From: Chloroflexota bacterium
Lineage (GTDB): Bacteria; Chloroflexota; Limnocylindria; Limnocylindrales; CSP1-4
Length of the DNA stretch: 64,000 nt
NCBI GenBank assembly: GCA_947475545.1
Contig: CANJLL010000002.1
Location: 208,950 to 272,949 of the forward strand
Direction of reading: 5' to 3'
The translations under genes were made by a program, and so were the position numbers. How positions within the stretch are numbered: position 1 is the first letter of the stretch; each line of letters begins with the position of its first letter. Below, piece by piece: positions 25,053 through 34,481 of this stretch. A model generated the notes under the pieces. It saw only the letters and a program-made list of their open reading frames with translations, had not been told where the DNA came from and did no database searches.

Positions 25053-25832
25053 ATGCTGCCTTCCACGCCCCCCTGGCGTGTGCTGGATGCGCCAGGCGCC
25101 AGCCCGGCGACCCAGGTCACGCCCACCCCGCAGGACACCTCGGCCGGACCCGCTGGCGGGACGGTAGCCGCGTCGCCGCCGGCCGGCCGCGCAACGTCCG
25201 TGCTCATCGTTGCCGCCGCACTGGCGGGTGCCGTGGTGCTCCTGGTCAGCGCGTTCCTGCTGGCCGCGGGGACGCCGCGCGGCACGGTCGAGGTCAGCGC
25301 GCTGTCGTTGTCGACCCGGCCGGGCGGCTCCTCCCTGGGACGGCCGGCCAGCCCTGGTCCGTCCGCGGACCCGGTCGTGGTCGAGGTGGCGGGCGCGGTG
25401 CTGCGGCCGGGCGTCTACACCCTGCCCAAGGGAGCCCGCGTCGGTGATGCGATCGCGGCCGCGGGCGGCTATGGGCCGCGAGTCGCCGCGGACCAGGTGA
25501 GCCTGCAGCTCAACCTCGCGACGCCGCTGCGTGACGGACAGCAGGTCCGGGTGCCGTCCCGGGACGATCCCCCGTCGGCCGGGTCGGCTGCCACGCCGGG
25601 TGCCCCGCTGAGTCCGGCGACCGGCGCGGGTGCGGCCGGCGGGCCGCTGGACCTCAATCAGGCCAGTGCCGCGGAGCTGGAGGCGCTGCCCGGGATCGGC
25701 CCCGTCACGGCGGGCAAGATCGTGGCGGCCCGCACCGAGCGGCCATTCGCCGCGATCGACGACCTGCTCTCGCGGAAGCTGGTGAGCACGAAGGTGCTCG
25801 ACGGCCTGCGCGCCCTCGTCATCGTCCGCTAG
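25053..25832 (+). CDS. comEA: ComEA-like DNA-binding competence protein
   Basis: A 259-residue protein with a cytoplasmic N-terminus, one membrane span (about 48-71), an SLBB domain ([20 protein letters not shown], about 108-168) and a C-terminal helix-hairpin-helix domain ([20 protein letters not shown], about 203-259) that binds DNA without sequence preference. It delivers incoming DNA to ComEC, whose gene starts 16 bases later. Pro/Ser-rich linkers separate the domains. Full-length and intact. Confidence 0.92.
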   Translation: MLPSTPPWRVLDAPGASPATQVTPTPQDTSAGPAGGTVAASPPAGRATSVLIVAAALAGAVVLLVSAFLLAAGTPRGTVEVSALSLSTRPGGSSLGRPASPGPSADPVVVEVAGAVLRPGVYTLPKGARVGDAIAAAGGYGPRVAADQVSLQLNLATPLRDGQQVRVPSRDDPPSAGSAATPGAPLSPATGAGAAGGPLDLNQASAAELEALPGIGPVTAGKIVAARTERPFAAIDDLLSRKLVSTKVLDGLRALVIVR

Positions 25833-25848
25833 GCGGAGGCGGGCCGGA

Positions 25849-28370
25849 ATGCCGCGAAGCGGCTGGCTGGCGACAGGCGGGGTGGCTGCCGCGCTGGCGC
25901 TCTCGGGGGAGGTGACCCTGGCCGCCGTGCTGGCCGTGGCCGCCGTTGCACTGGGGCTGGTGGCGTTCGGGGTCCAGCGAAACGCCGGCGGCAGCGGTGC
26001 GCGCGGCCGGTTCGTCGCCGCGGCCGCGGGCGTGCTGGCCGTGGCGCTCCGGATCGGCCTGCAGGTGGGACCGGGCGTCCCGGCCGCCTCCGCGATTCCC
26101 ACGGGTGTGGGGCCATGGAGCGCGACCGTCGTGGCCGTGGGATCGCCGCTCGACGGGCAGCAGCGCGCCACGCTCCGGCTGGAAATCACCGGTACGCCGC
26201 TGGTGGCGGCCAGCCTGCCGCGCTATCCGGCCGTGGAGCCCGGAGACCGGGCACGGGTGGGTGGCGCGGTCCGGCCGCCGGGCGACGACGCCTACGGGGC
26301 GTACCTGGCGCGGATCGGCATGGTGGGCACGCTCCGCTCATCCACCCTGGACGCGCTCGAACCATCGACGGATCCGATCTGGCTGCTGGAGCGACTGCGT
26401 CGGGCGTCCGGTGAGGCGCTGGCCAGGACCATCCCGCAGCCCGAGGCCGGCCTCGCAGCCGGGATCCTCGTGGGCCTGCGCGATCTGGTGGACCGGGACC
26501 TTGCGGCGGACTTCACCACGGCGGGCGTCAGCCATGTCGTGGCGATCTCGGGCTGGAACATCGCGATCGTCGGCGCGGTGGTGGCGGCGCTGGCGGGCGG
26601 GCTCTCCCGGCGGCGTCGATCGGCCCTCACGCTCGCCGCCATCACCGCCTACGTCGCGTTTGCGGGTGCATCCTCCTCAGTCCTGCGCGCCGCGCTGATG
26701 GCCGCGGTCGTGCTCCTCGCCCGCGAGACCGGCCGTGCCGGGCGGGCCGCGGCGGTGCTCGGCTGGGCGGCCGCATTGCTCCTGATCCTGGACCCGCGGC
26801 TCGTCCTGGATCCCGGCCTGCAGCTCTCGACACTCGCCACCGCAGGGCTGATCGCCTGGAGCACGCCACTCACGGCGCGCCTGGCGGGGCCATCCCCCGG
26901 GCGGCCACGTCGCTGGCTCGCCGAGAGCCTCGGCGTGTCACTGGCCGCCCAGGCCGCGACACTGCCGATCGTGCTCGCGACGTTCGGCCGCCTGTCGATC
27001 GTGGCGCCGCTGGTCAACCTGGCGGTGGTGCCGCTGGTGGCCCCGGCGATGGCCGTCGGCGGTCTGGCCCTCGTGGCCGGGTGGCTGGTCATGGCGGGCC
27101 TCCCGGACGTGCTGGGCGTGATCCTGGGCCTGCCCGCCTGGGCGCTCCTGGGCGTGATGGTCGGACTGGTACGCGCGGGCGCTGCGCTGCCGTTCGCGAG
27201 CGTGACGATCGAGCCACCCTGGTCCGTGGTCGCGGGGGCGCTCTGTGGGCTGACTATCCTGGCGGCAACGGGCACGTGGCGACGTTTCGCCAGCGGTCCC
27301 GGCCGGGCGCTTCGTCGACTCCGGCTGCTTGCGGCAGCCGCCCGACGATGCTTCGGGAGGGGGCGTGCCTCCCGGCCTGCCGGTGGCGGCAGCCCTCTGC
27401 CACGAGCCGGCGCCGGTCCGAGCGGGGCAAACAGGCCAGGCCAGGCCTCGGTCCCCGGCCGGCAATCTCGCCTGCTCCGCTTCGCAGGCGCGGTGCTCGC
27501 CGGCGCGATGCTGTCGCTTGGCGTTGTCGCCGCACGCGTGCCCGACGGCGCAACCCGCGTGGTCATCCTGGACGTCGGCCAGGGTGACGCGATCCTCGTC
27601 GAGGGGTCGCGCGGCGCCCGCCTCCTGGTCGACACCGGTCCCGACCCCGACCGCCTCCTCGTCGCGCTCGACGAGCGGCTGCCGCCCTGGGATCACCGCC
27701 TGGATGCGGTCGTGATCAGCCACCCGCACGAGGACCACGTCGCGGGCCTGGCCCTGTTGCTGGAGCGCTACCGCGTAGGCCGGGTGCTGGAGCCCGGCAT
27801 GTCGGGCCCGGGTCCCGGCTACGCGGCCGCCGAGAAGGCGCTCGCCGGGAGGCGCGTGCCACGCGGGACGCTGGCCGGCGGCGACGTCATCACGGTGGAC
27901 GACCTGGCGCTCCGCGTGCTCTGGCCCGACGCGGGCAGCGTGCCACGCCAGCCGCCCGACAGCGGAGTCGGCATCAACAACGTGTCAGTGGTGCTGCTCG
28001 GCGAGGTCGATGGCGGCCGCTTCCTGCTGACGGGCGACGCCGAGCAGGCGGTGGACGGGCAGCTCCTGGCCCGGGACCTGCCGCCGGTGGACCTGCTCAA
28101 GGTCGCCCACCACGGGAGCGCCACGGCAACCACGGACGGGCTCCTGGCCGCGCTCCGCCCGGCGCTGGCGGTCATCTCGGTGGGAACGGGGAACACGTAT
28201 GGGCACCCGGCGCCCTCCACGATGGGTCGCCTCCGCGCCCACGGGGCAACCGTGCTGCGGACGGACCTCGATGGCGAGGTGGAGGTGACGTTCCGGACGG
28301 GGCGGGTGTCGGCGAAGAGCGCGCGGGGCGGCGGCTGGTCGCCGGGGGTCGGGTACCATCGAGCGGATGA
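25849..28370 (+). CDS. comEC: ComEC/Rec2 DNA-uptake channel; its expected stop is out of frame
   Basis: About 840 residues: N-terminal spans and OB region, the competence domain (SHVVAISGWNIAIVGA, about residues 225-460), and a C-terminal metallo-beta-lactamase domain (ILDVGQGDAILVEG; zinc motif SHPHEDHVAGL; AHHGSA). It carries single-stranded DNA across the membrane. The conserved protein ends near RTDLDGEVEVTFRTG, about 28,300. The frame then has no stop until 30027. A TGA at 28368-28370, overlapping the next gene's ATG in the normal ATGA manner, is in the neighbouring frame. I therefore end the feature there, assuming a one-base indel or a frameshift near 28,310-28,366. Confidence 0.88.
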
Positions 28371-28981
28371 CCGTGCCTTCGCGAGCGGACGCCGTCCGCC
28401 TGCTGCTCTCCCTGGATCCGCCGCCCTGGTTCGAGCGACACGCCCGCGCCGTGGCGGAGGTGAGCGGCTGGCTCGCCGCCCGGACGGCCCAAGCAGGGAC
28501 GCCGGTGGATCGCCGGCTCGCCGAGGCGGCCGCGCTGCTCCACGACGCCGACAAGCTCCTGGCGCGCGACGATCCCGCCCGCCGCCTTGCCCACGGCGAC
28601 GGCTCCGCCGCCTGGGTCACCCGGCTGGGCCACCCCGAGCTGGCCCCGGCCATCGCCGGCCATCCTGTGACGCGCCTCGCGGACCCGACGTGGCCCGATG
28701 CCTGGCTGGCGACGGCATCCCCGGAGGCACGCATCGTGGCCTACGCCGACAAGCGCGCCGGGCAGCGCCTGGAGCCCATGGCGGCGCGCTTCGCCTCGTG
28801 GGACCGCCGCTATCCGGGCGGCTGGCCGGGCGAGGAGCCCGGGCGAGCGTGGGCGAATGCCAGCCGCCTGGAGGCCATGGTCTGCGCGACCGCCGGCGTG
28901 CCGCCGGGCGACGTCCGCCGGCTCCCGTGGGCCTCGCCCCTCTTCCGCGACGCCCGGCGGCAGGCGGAGGCAGCCGCATGA
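28367..28981 (+). CDS. HD-domain phosphohydrolase
   Basis: A 204-residue HD-superfamily protein. Metal ligands are visible as the early His (WFERHARAVAEVS), the HD pair in AALLHDADKLL, further His in RLGHPELAPAIAGHPV, and Asp in VAYADKRAG. Such enzymes hydrolyse nucleotides or other phosphate esters. Its ATG sits in an ATGA with a TGA that is probably the original comEC stop, and its own TGA overlaps the holA ATG (ATGA). It is thus embedded as the middle gene of a coupled comEC-HD-holA operon. Confidence 0.8.
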   Translation: MTVPSRADAVRLLLSLDPPPWFERHARAVAEVSGWLAARTAQAGTPVDRRLAEAAALLHDADKLLARDDPARRLAHGDGSAAWVTRLGHPELAPAIAGHPVTRLADPTWPDAWLATASPEARIVAYADKRAGQRLEPMAARFASWDRRYPGGWPGEEPGRAWANASRLEAMVCATAGVPPGDVRRLPWASPLFRDARRQAEAAA

Positions 28982-30027
28982 CGCAGGCGACCGCCGTGGC
29001 GTTCCTGTGGGGGGACGATACCTGGGGGCTCGAGGCAGCCACGGAGGCGTTCCGGACCCGTGCAGACCTCTTCCCGTTCGGCGCCCCGGAGCGCTGGCGC
29101 CTGCGTGGCGACGACGGGACCCCGGCGCGGGTGCTGGGAGCCCTGCAGGAGCGGCTCGCCACCGGCGCGATGTTCGGCTCCGGGACGCTGGCGATTCTGG
29201 CGGGCGTGGGGCCACTGGTGCGTCGTGGCGAGGACCGGAACGCCCTGATCGCGACGCTGGGCCTGATCGCGCCCGGCAACGGGCTGGTCATCGTGGAAGA
29301 GACGGCGTCGGGTCGCAAGGACGCGCCCCACAAGCCGCTGGTCGACGCGGTTCGTGCCGTTGGCGGCAGCGAGACGCAGCTGCGGGCGCCGCGGACGGGC
29401 GAGTTGACGCGCTGGATCGAGACACGGGCGCGGGAGCTGGGCGTGAACCTGGGGCCGGGCGCGGCCCAGGAGCTGGCGACCCGGATCGGGGGCTTTGTCG
29501 CCGAGGGCGACATCGACCGCCGCCGGCAGGGTCAGCTGGCCTTCATGGAGCTCGGGAAACTGGCGCTCTTCCGGATCGACGGCACGCCGGTCTCGGTTGC
29601 CGACGTCCAGGAACTCGTGCCGGAGGCGGTGCCCGGCTCCATCTGGGGCTTCGTGGACGCGATCGGCCTGCGAAACGTGCAGCGGGCGATGGGGCTCAGT
29701 GACCGGATCCTCGAGAGCACCCCCGGACCCGTCCTGGTCGCCGTGCTCCACCGGCGGATCAGGGAGCTGCTGGAGATCGCGGATCGGCTCCGGTCCGGGG
29801 AACGAGCCCAGAACCTGCCGCGCAGCATGAAGTTGAACCCGTACCGGGCCGAGACCCTGGCGGGTCAGGCCGCGCGCTGGACGCCGGAGGAGCTGGCCAG
29901 CGCACTCCAGGGCATCCTGGATCTCGACGCCATGGGCAAGGGGGTGCCGGGCTATTCGCCGGGCGAGGCGCAGCACCGGCTGGCCTTCGTGCGCTGGATC
30001 ACGGAGCGCGTCGCGAAGCCGACCTAG
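28978..30027 (+). CDS. holA: DNA polymerase III delta subunit (clamp loader)
   Basis: A 349-residue HolA-family protein: an AAA-like N-terminal domain (VAFLWGDDTWGLE, FGSGTLAILAG, NGLVIVEETASG), a middle lid domain (ELATRIGGFVAEGDIDR) and a C-terminal helical collar (MKLNPYRAETLAGQA). It opens the beta clamp during replication. The comEC-holA neighbourhood is common in bacteria and supports the assignment. The start ATG overlaps the HD gene stop. As noted for comEC, its frame is open all the way upstream. Confidence 0.88.
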   Translation: MTQATAVAFLWGDDTWGLEAATEAFRTRADLFPFGAPERWRLRGDDGTPARVLGALQERLATGAMFGSGTLAILAGVGPLVRRGEDRNALIATLGLIAPGNGLVIVEETASGRKDAPHKPLVDAVRAVGGSETQLRAPRTGELTRWIETRARELGVNLGPGAAQELATRIGGFVAEGDIDRRRQGQLAFMELGKLALFRIDGTPVSVADVQELVPEAVPGSIWGFVDAIGLRNVQRAMGLSDRILESTPGPVLVAVLHRRIRELLEIADRLRSGERAQNLPRSMKLNPYRAETLAGQAARWTPEELASALQGILDLDAMGKGVPGYSPGEAQHRLAFVRWITERVAKPT

Positions 30028-30109
30028 GCGCGAGGACCGCAGCGGACAACCCCGCAGCGAGCATCCACGGGCGTGTCCGCCGCCCACGCGCCGGGCGGGC
30101 CGGCGTCTG

Positions 30110-30367
30110 CTACATCCCGAGGAGCGCCTGCTCCTGGAGGACCAGATCCGATTCGATCGCGAAGACGCAGCGCGCGTCCGCCAGGTCCAGCATCGTGATC
30201 AGCGACGGGTCGATGTAGAGCTGGTGGCAATTCTGGCAGAGGCCGGCGGGGATCCCGAAGCACAGGCGCTCGGACCGGTCGTGCAGCCGGAAGGTCGTGT
30301 CGAACCGGCTCTGGTGCAGCTTTCGCGTACACGATGGACAGCGGTCACGCTCGCGAGGCCGGGCCAT
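30110..30367 (-). CDS. Small zinc-finger protein (YgiT-like, two CxxC)
   Basis: An 85-residue protein with two CxxC pairs, RCPSCTRKL and LCQNCHQLY, spaced like a zinc ribbon. The rest (YIDPSLITMLDLADARCVFAI) is compact and mixed. It resembles the YgiT-type zinc-finger domain. In toxin-antitoxin systems YgiT-like fingers carry an HTH and sit beside MqsR; neither is present, so a regulator or structural role is open. I start at the ATG at 30367; upstream frame sequence looks non-coding. It is last after rsfS on the minus strand, separated by a structured region. Confidence 0.65.
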   Translation of the reverse strand: MARPRERDRCPSCTRKLHQSRFDTTFRLHDRSERLCFGIPAGLCQNCHQLYIDPSLITMLDLADARCVFAIESDLVLQEQALLGM

Positions 30368-30450
30368 GGCGGTCGTCCTTGGCGCTATCGGGATGAACCT
30401 GATCCATCCCCTGGTCCCCGACGATAGGTACCACGGTGCTGACCAGACAT

Positions 30451-30536
30451 GACCCGAGGGTACCCGTCCGTACCAGTACTGAAGACTCATCAAGTTTGCC
30501 GACCCGAGGGCAAACCCTTGGTGCCGCAGTCTTCAG
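30451..30536. other. Structured intergenic element with nested inverted repeats
   Basis: The outer stem ctgaagact (30479-30487) pairs with agtcttcag (30528-30536). Inside it, gtttgcc (30494-30500) pairs with ggcaaac (30509-30515). Just outside, ggtac (30459-30463) pairs with gtacc (30470-30474). The 10-mer gacccgaggg occurs twice (30451, 30501). The region lies between rsfS and the zinc-finger gene and is lower in GC than its surroundings. It could be a terminator/processing element or a small RNA; no T-tract. Confidence 0.5.
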
Positions 30537-30571
30537 CGGGCGGAAGCGTTCGGGTGTGGCTCGACCAGTGC

Positions 30572-31039
30572 CTACTGGACCCGCAGGATGGTCCTTGCCT
30601 CGGCCCAGTGCTTCTCGATGCCGTAGTAGTCGCGCTCCGGCGGCGTCAGGATATGGACCACCACGGCCCCATAGTCGATCAGCACCCAGTGCGAGATGGC
30701 CAGGCCCTCGCGTCCGATGGGGCGAAGCTTCTCGGCTCGCATCCCGTCCACGATGCCGTCGGCGATGGCGTCGAGCTGTCGCTCCGAACCACCCGAGCAG
30801 ATCACGAAGTAGTCGGCGAGCGTCGTCAGCGGCGCCAGCTCAAGGACGATGATGTCCGCGGCCTTCTTGTCCTCGGCCAGCTCGACGATGCGCCGGGCGA
30901 TGTCGATCGCGGGTCGCTCATCCGCCGGGGCGGGCTGGGCGCGCTGGGGCAGGCCGTCGGGCCGGGGGGCCGAAGCCACCGGGCTCTCGTCGGCAGCACC
31001 ATTGGCGTCGGCAGGGCTGGACACGGGCTCGTCGGTCAC
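30572..31039 (-). CDS. rsfS: Ribosomal silencing factor RsfS
   Basis: A 155-residue protein: an acidic, Ala/Pro-rich N-terminal extension of about 45 residues, then the RsfS/Iojap domain (RRIVELAEDKKAADIIVLEL, TLADYFVICSGGSERQLDAI, SHWVLIDYGAVVVHIL). It binds ribosomal protein uL14 and blocks subunit joining when nutrients are scarce. GTG start at 31039, with GGAGG about 11 bases upstream and only 7 bases after the nadD stop. Last gene of the obg-nadD-rsfS operon. Confidence 0.92.
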   Translation of the reverse strand: MTDEPVSSPADANGAADESPVASAPRPDGLPQRAQPAPADERPAIDIARRIVELAEDKKAADIIVLELAPLTTLADYFVICSGGSERQLDAIADGIVDGMRAEKLRPIGREGLAISHWVLIDYGAVVVHILTPPERDYYGIEKHWAEARTILRVQ

Positions 31040-31046
31040 GGAATGC

Positions 31047-31727
31047 TCATCCTCCAGGTGTGGTCGCGGCGGGCACGGTGGCCGCGCGCGATGGGGTGCT
31101 GTACAGCATATGTTCGTCGATGTACGCCACGACCGCGGAAGGGGCCAGGTAGCGGATGGAGCGACCGGCAGCGAGCCGGGCCCGCAGGGCGGACGACGAG
31201 ACGCCGAGCCGGGGGCCATCGAGGTACGACACCCGGCCGCCGAGACCCGGGAACCGCGCCTCGAACCAGTCGATGTCGGGCGTCGCGTGGCCAACTCGGG
31301 GCGCCACGGCCAGCCGCGCCAGGCCAAGGATCCGCCGCGGCTCGTGCCAGCCGGGCAGGTCGTGGAAGGTCTCCGCGGAGAGGATCAGGACCAGGTTGGG
31401 CTCCCGCCCCGCCGCGCGCTGTGCGGCGGCCAGCGCCTCGAGCGTGTCGAGCGTGTACGACGGCCCGGCGCGGTCGATCTCCATTCGGCTGAGCTCGAAC
31501 GCCGCGTTGCCGGCGATGGCCGCGCTCACCATGGCGAGCCGGTCCCCGGGGGCGGCGATGGGCACCCCACGATGCGCTGGCGAGCCGGTGGGGACGAACA
31601 GCACCCGCTCCAGGCCCAGCACCTCGCGGGCCTCTTCGGCGACTGCCAAGTGACCGACGTGGATAGGATCGAATGCGCCGCCCATCACGCCGATCGAGCC
31701 GGCCACCACGGGGTTTGCCCCGATCAT
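31047..31727 (-). CDS. nadD: Nicotinate-nucleotide adenylyltransferase
   Basis: A 226-residue nucleotidyltransferase that makes deamido-NAD from nicotinate mononucleotide and ATP. Motifs: GVMGGAFDPIHVGHL (the H-x-G-H ATP site), LFVPTGSPAHRG and GVSSSALRARL (the SxxxxR site). I selected the ATG at 31727 because it overlaps the obgE stop (ATGA); this gives a slightly extended N-terminus before the motif. Middle gene of obg-nadD-rsfS, a common arrangement. Confidence 0.93.
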   Translation of the reverse strand: MIGANPVVAGSIGVMGGAFDPIHVGHLAVAEEAREVLGLERVLFVPTGSPAHRGVPIAAPGDRLAMVSAAIAGNAAFELSRMEIDRAGPSYTLDTLEALAAAQRAAGREPNLVLILSAETFHDLPGWHEPRRILGLARLAVAPRVGHATPDIDWFEARFPGLGGRVSYLDGPRLGVSSSALRARLAAGRSIRYLAPSAVVAYIDEHMLYSTPSRAATVPAATTPGG

Positions 31728-33019
31728 TCCTCGTCCCAGTCGGCGGGCTCCCATTCAAGCTCCGCGGGGCCGATCCGGACTTGATCGCCGGACTGAATGC
31801 CCTGGCGGCGGAGCTCGGTGTCGATCCCCTGGCGGCGGAGCTCGCGCTGGAAGCGCTCGGCCGACTCCTCGACCTCGAAGTTGGTCTGCGCGGCCGTCTG
31901 CTCGATCCGCCGGCCACGGACGCGGTACGCACCGTCGTCCTCAAGCTCGACCGCGAAGCCGTCGATCAGCGAGTCCATCCGGTGGATCACGACCCCCGCG
32001 GGCTCGGGCGGCCGCGCCAGCTCCTCTACGCTGGGAAGGAGGCCGGTGATGGCAACGACGAAGGCGTCGATCCCCTCCCCCGTCGCAGCCGCGATGGCCA
32101 CCACGCCCAGGCCATCGGCCTCACGGGCCGCCCGGAACGCGGGCCACGACTCGCGCGCCTCGGCCAGGTCCAGCTTGTTGAACACCACGAGGATCGGCTT
32201 GCGGAGGAGCTCCGGGTCATGCGCCGCCAGCTCGTCGCGGATGATCGCGTGGTCACGCTCAGGATTCCGGGCGGACCCGTCCACCACGTGGACGAGGATC
32301 CGGGTGCGCTCGACGTGGCGCAGGAACGCGTGGCCCAGCCCCGCGCCGATGCTGGCACCCTCGATGAGACCGGGTACATCTGCGATGGTGGGTCGCCGGC
32401 CATCGTCCTCGCCCAGGTCCATGACCCCGAGGTTGGGCTCCAGCGTGGTGAAGGGATAGTCGGCAATGGCGGGCTTGGCGGCGGTGACGGCCGCCAGGAG
32501 GGTGGACTTCCCGGCGTTGGGCAGGCCGACCAGCCCGATGTCGGCGATGAGCCGCAGCTCCAGGCGCAGCCAGCGTTCCTCGCCCGGGATGCCCATCTGG
32601 GCGTGGCGGGGCGCCTGGTGGGTGGACGTGGCGAAGTGGGTGTTGCCCAGGCCGCCCTTCCCGCCGCGGGCGATGACCGCCTCCTGCCCCACGGCCACGA
32701 GGTCCGCCAGGAGCTCGCCGCTGGCATCATCGAGGACGGCGGTGCCGGGCGGAACCGTCAGGACCATGTCGTCGCCCGACTTGCCGTGGCGCCGGTCGCC
32801 CTCGCCCCGACCACCGGACGTGGCCTTGAAATGATGGCGGAAGCGGAAGTCGCGGAGGGTGGTCTGGCCAGCATCCACGCGCATGATGATCGACCCACCA
32901 CGCCCGCCATCGCCACCATTTGGCCCGCCGCGCGGCACGTGCGCCTCCTTGCGGAAGGTGGCGGCACCGTTGCCGCCGGCGCCGGCCTGCACGAGAATCT
33001 TCACGCGGTCGAGGAACAT
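31724..33019 (-). CDS. obgE: GTPase Obg/CgtA
   Basis: A 431-residue ribosome-associated GTPase. The N-terminal glycine-rich Obg fold (VQAGAGGNGAATFRKE, GGDGGRGGS) is followed by the G domain with G1 GLPNAGKST, G3 DVPGLIEGA and G4 NKLD, and then a C-terminal OCT domain (about residues 335-410). Acts in 50S assembly and stress control. The C-terminus contains the small duplication ELRRQGID-TELRRQGIQ from a 27-bp-period DNA repeat. First gene of obg-nadD-rsfS. The usual upstream rplU-rpmA pair is absent; an M23 peptidase lies there instead. Confidence 0.96.
   Translation of the reverse strand: MFLDRVKILVQAGAGGNGAATFRKEAHVPRGGPNGGDGGRGGSIIMRVDAGQTTLRDFRFRHHFKATSGGRGEGDRRHGKSGDDMVLTVPPGTAVLDDASGELLADLVAVGQEAVIARGGKGGLGNTHFATSTHQAPRHAQMGIPGEERWLRLELRLIADIGLVGLPNAGKSTLLAAVTAAKPAIADYPFTTLEPNLGVMDLGEDDGRRPTIADVPGLIEGASIGAGLGHAFLRHVERTRILVHVVDGSARNPERDHAIIRDELAAHDPELLRKPILVVFNKLDLAEARESWPAFRAAREADGLGVVAIAAATGEGIDAFVVAITGLLPSVEELARPPEPAGVVIHRMDSLIDGFAVELEDDGAYRVRGRRIEQTAAQTNFEVEESAERFQRELRRQGIDTELRRQGIQSGDQVRIGPAELEWEPADWDEE
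31801..31844. repeat. 17-bp direct repeat with 27-bp period in obgE
   Basis: CCTGGCGGCGGAGCTCG occurs at 31801-31817 and 31828-31844. The 27-bp period adds nine codons in frame, producing the duplicated ELRRQGI segment near the Obg C-terminus. Confidence 0.85.
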
Positions 33020-33149
33020 GGCCTCATCTTCTCACGGGGCAGGGGTGAGCCGGCCGGGCGGGGGCGCCGCGGGCAGCCGGGAGGCCGCGCCGGGCAGGGA
33101 GGGCCGGCTCGCGGCTGGCCGGGAGTCCGGGCTGGTGGACGGAAGCCGC

Positions 33150-34481
33150 CTAGAGATAGCCCAGCGGGTTGACCCGGTAGCCGCCGTTCCAGACGGAGCC
33201 AATCCAGACCTCGAAGTGGAGGTGCGGGCCCGTCGCGAGGCCGGTCATGCCAACCCGACCCACCTGCTGGCCGCGGCCGACACCCTGCCCGGACGCGACC
33301 GTGAGGGCCGACATGTGGTTGTAGGTGGTGTACAGGTTGGAGCCGTGCGAGATCCAGACCTGATACCCGCCGCCGTTGCTCAGCCAGCCCGAGAAGATCA
33401 CGCTCCCGGCGCCGCCGGCGACGACCGTGGTCCCGTAGTCCGCTGCGATGTCCAGGCCGTAGTGGCCGGAGCGGAAGTACTGGCTGATGTAGTTGCCGCC
33501 ACCCGAGACGGGCCAGGCGAACGTCCCGCCCGAGTAGGTGGTGGGCGCCGTGGTACGGACAATGCCGCTGGAGTTGACCACCGGCTTGGGAGCGCTGGTC
33601 GGCAGGGCGCCGCCCTGGGCGCCGGGCAGGACCAGCGTCTGGCCGATCACCAGGTTGGGATCCTGCAGGCTGTTGACCGAGATGATCTGGCCCGGGTCGA
33701 TCCCGTACTTGCCGGCCAGGCCCTCGATGGTGTCACCCTCGGTGACGGTGGTGACGATGCCGTTGACGGTGGGAATCCGCAGCACCTGGCCCACCGAAAG
33801 GGTGTCCTTGGAGGTCAGGTTGTTGGCCCACCAGATCGTCGAGAAGTTCACGTTGTAGCGGCTGGCGATCCCGCTGAGCGTATCGCCCGACTGCACGGTG
33901 TAGGTGACGACCAGGGCCTTGCCGTCCGCGACCGCGGTATCGACCGCGACGGGCTTGAGCAGGGTACCGTCCGCGAGGAGGCCGCCGGGCGCGGCGCGGA
34001 GGTCCTGGTCCTGGCCGCCCTGACCGGTGGCCGCGGGCACGGGGTCCGCGTCGCCCAGGACGCCGGCGCGACCGGGGTCGCCACCGATGGCGATCCGCGG
34101 GGCGTTGCCGTCTCCGTTGGTGCCGCCGACTGCCTGGGCGCCCAGCGGGGCAAAGCTCAGCACGGAGGTGAAGAGGATGAGCATGACGATGCTGACCGGG
34201 AGGACCCGCTCGGAGGCGAACGCCCGCGTCAGCACGGCGCGGATGCGCCGACCATCGATGGTCAAGGGCCGGGTAGCGGAGACGCGCCGGGCACGCGCTG
34301 CGGCCGGTTGCACCTGCATGGCGACGATCCTGGACCCGGCGAGGCGGTTGGGGCCGCCGGTTACCTGCAGGATCCCGCCGGAGAGCATCCGGCGAAGCCT
34401 CGCTGACGGCGATCCCTGTTCACGGATGCCGGAGCGCAGTCGGTCAATGACCTGCCGCGCGCCGACCGTGGCGTTCTGCAA
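33150..34481 (-). CDS. LysM-domain M23 family metallopeptidase (murein hydrolase)
   Basis: About 443 residues: a basic cytoplasmic N-terminus, a membrane span or uncleaved signal (VSIVMLILFTSVLSFAPL), two LysM peptidoglycan-binding repeats (YTVQSGDTLSGIASRYNV and VTEGDTIEGLAGKYGI), and a C-terminal LytM/M23 domain. The zinc motif HYGLD and the HLHFEV triad are intact, so an active D,D-endopeptidase is likely. I prefer the TTG at 34481 because AGGAGA lies five bases before it; an ATG at 34637 would add 52 low-quality residues. It sits between obgE and rho. Confidence 0.88.
   Translation of the reverse strand: MQNATVGARQVIDRLRSGIREQGSPSARLRRMLSGGILQVTGGPNRLAGSRIVAMQVQPAAARARRVSATRPLTIDGRRIRAVLTRAFASERVLPVSIVMLILFTSVLSFAPLGAQAVGGTNGDGNAPRIAIGGDPGRAGVLGDADPVPAATGQGGQDQDLRAAPGGLLADGTLLKPVAVDTAVADGKALVVTYTVQSGDTLSGIASRYNVNFSTIWWANNLTSKDTLSVGQVLRIPTVNGIVTTVTEGDTIEGLAGKYGIDPGQIISVNSLQDPNLVIGQTLVLPGAQGGALPTSAPKPVVNSSGIVRTTAPTTYSGGTFAWPVSGGGNYISQYFRSGHYGLDIAADYGTTVVAGGAGSVIFSGWLSNGGGYQVWISHGSNLYTTYNHMSALTVASGQGVGRGQQVGRVGMTGLATGPHLHFEVWIGSVWNGGYRVNPLGYL

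Larger units (their letters stand above)
25849..30027 (+). other. Uninterrupted reading frame joining comEC and holA (1392 codons)
   Basis: As written, the frame opened at the comEC ATG stays open through the whole HD-hydrolase gene (read there in another frame as Pro/Arg-rich nonsense, about residues 850-1043) and continues in frame into holA. A gene finder will report one fused protein. I annotate the three parts separately because each has its own conserved domain and its own ATGA start. Confidence 0.8.

Noticed and set aside
30449..31492. 347-codon plus-strand frame over rsfS and nadD
   Set aside because: Antisense to two well-supported genes, with low-complexity Arg/Gly content.
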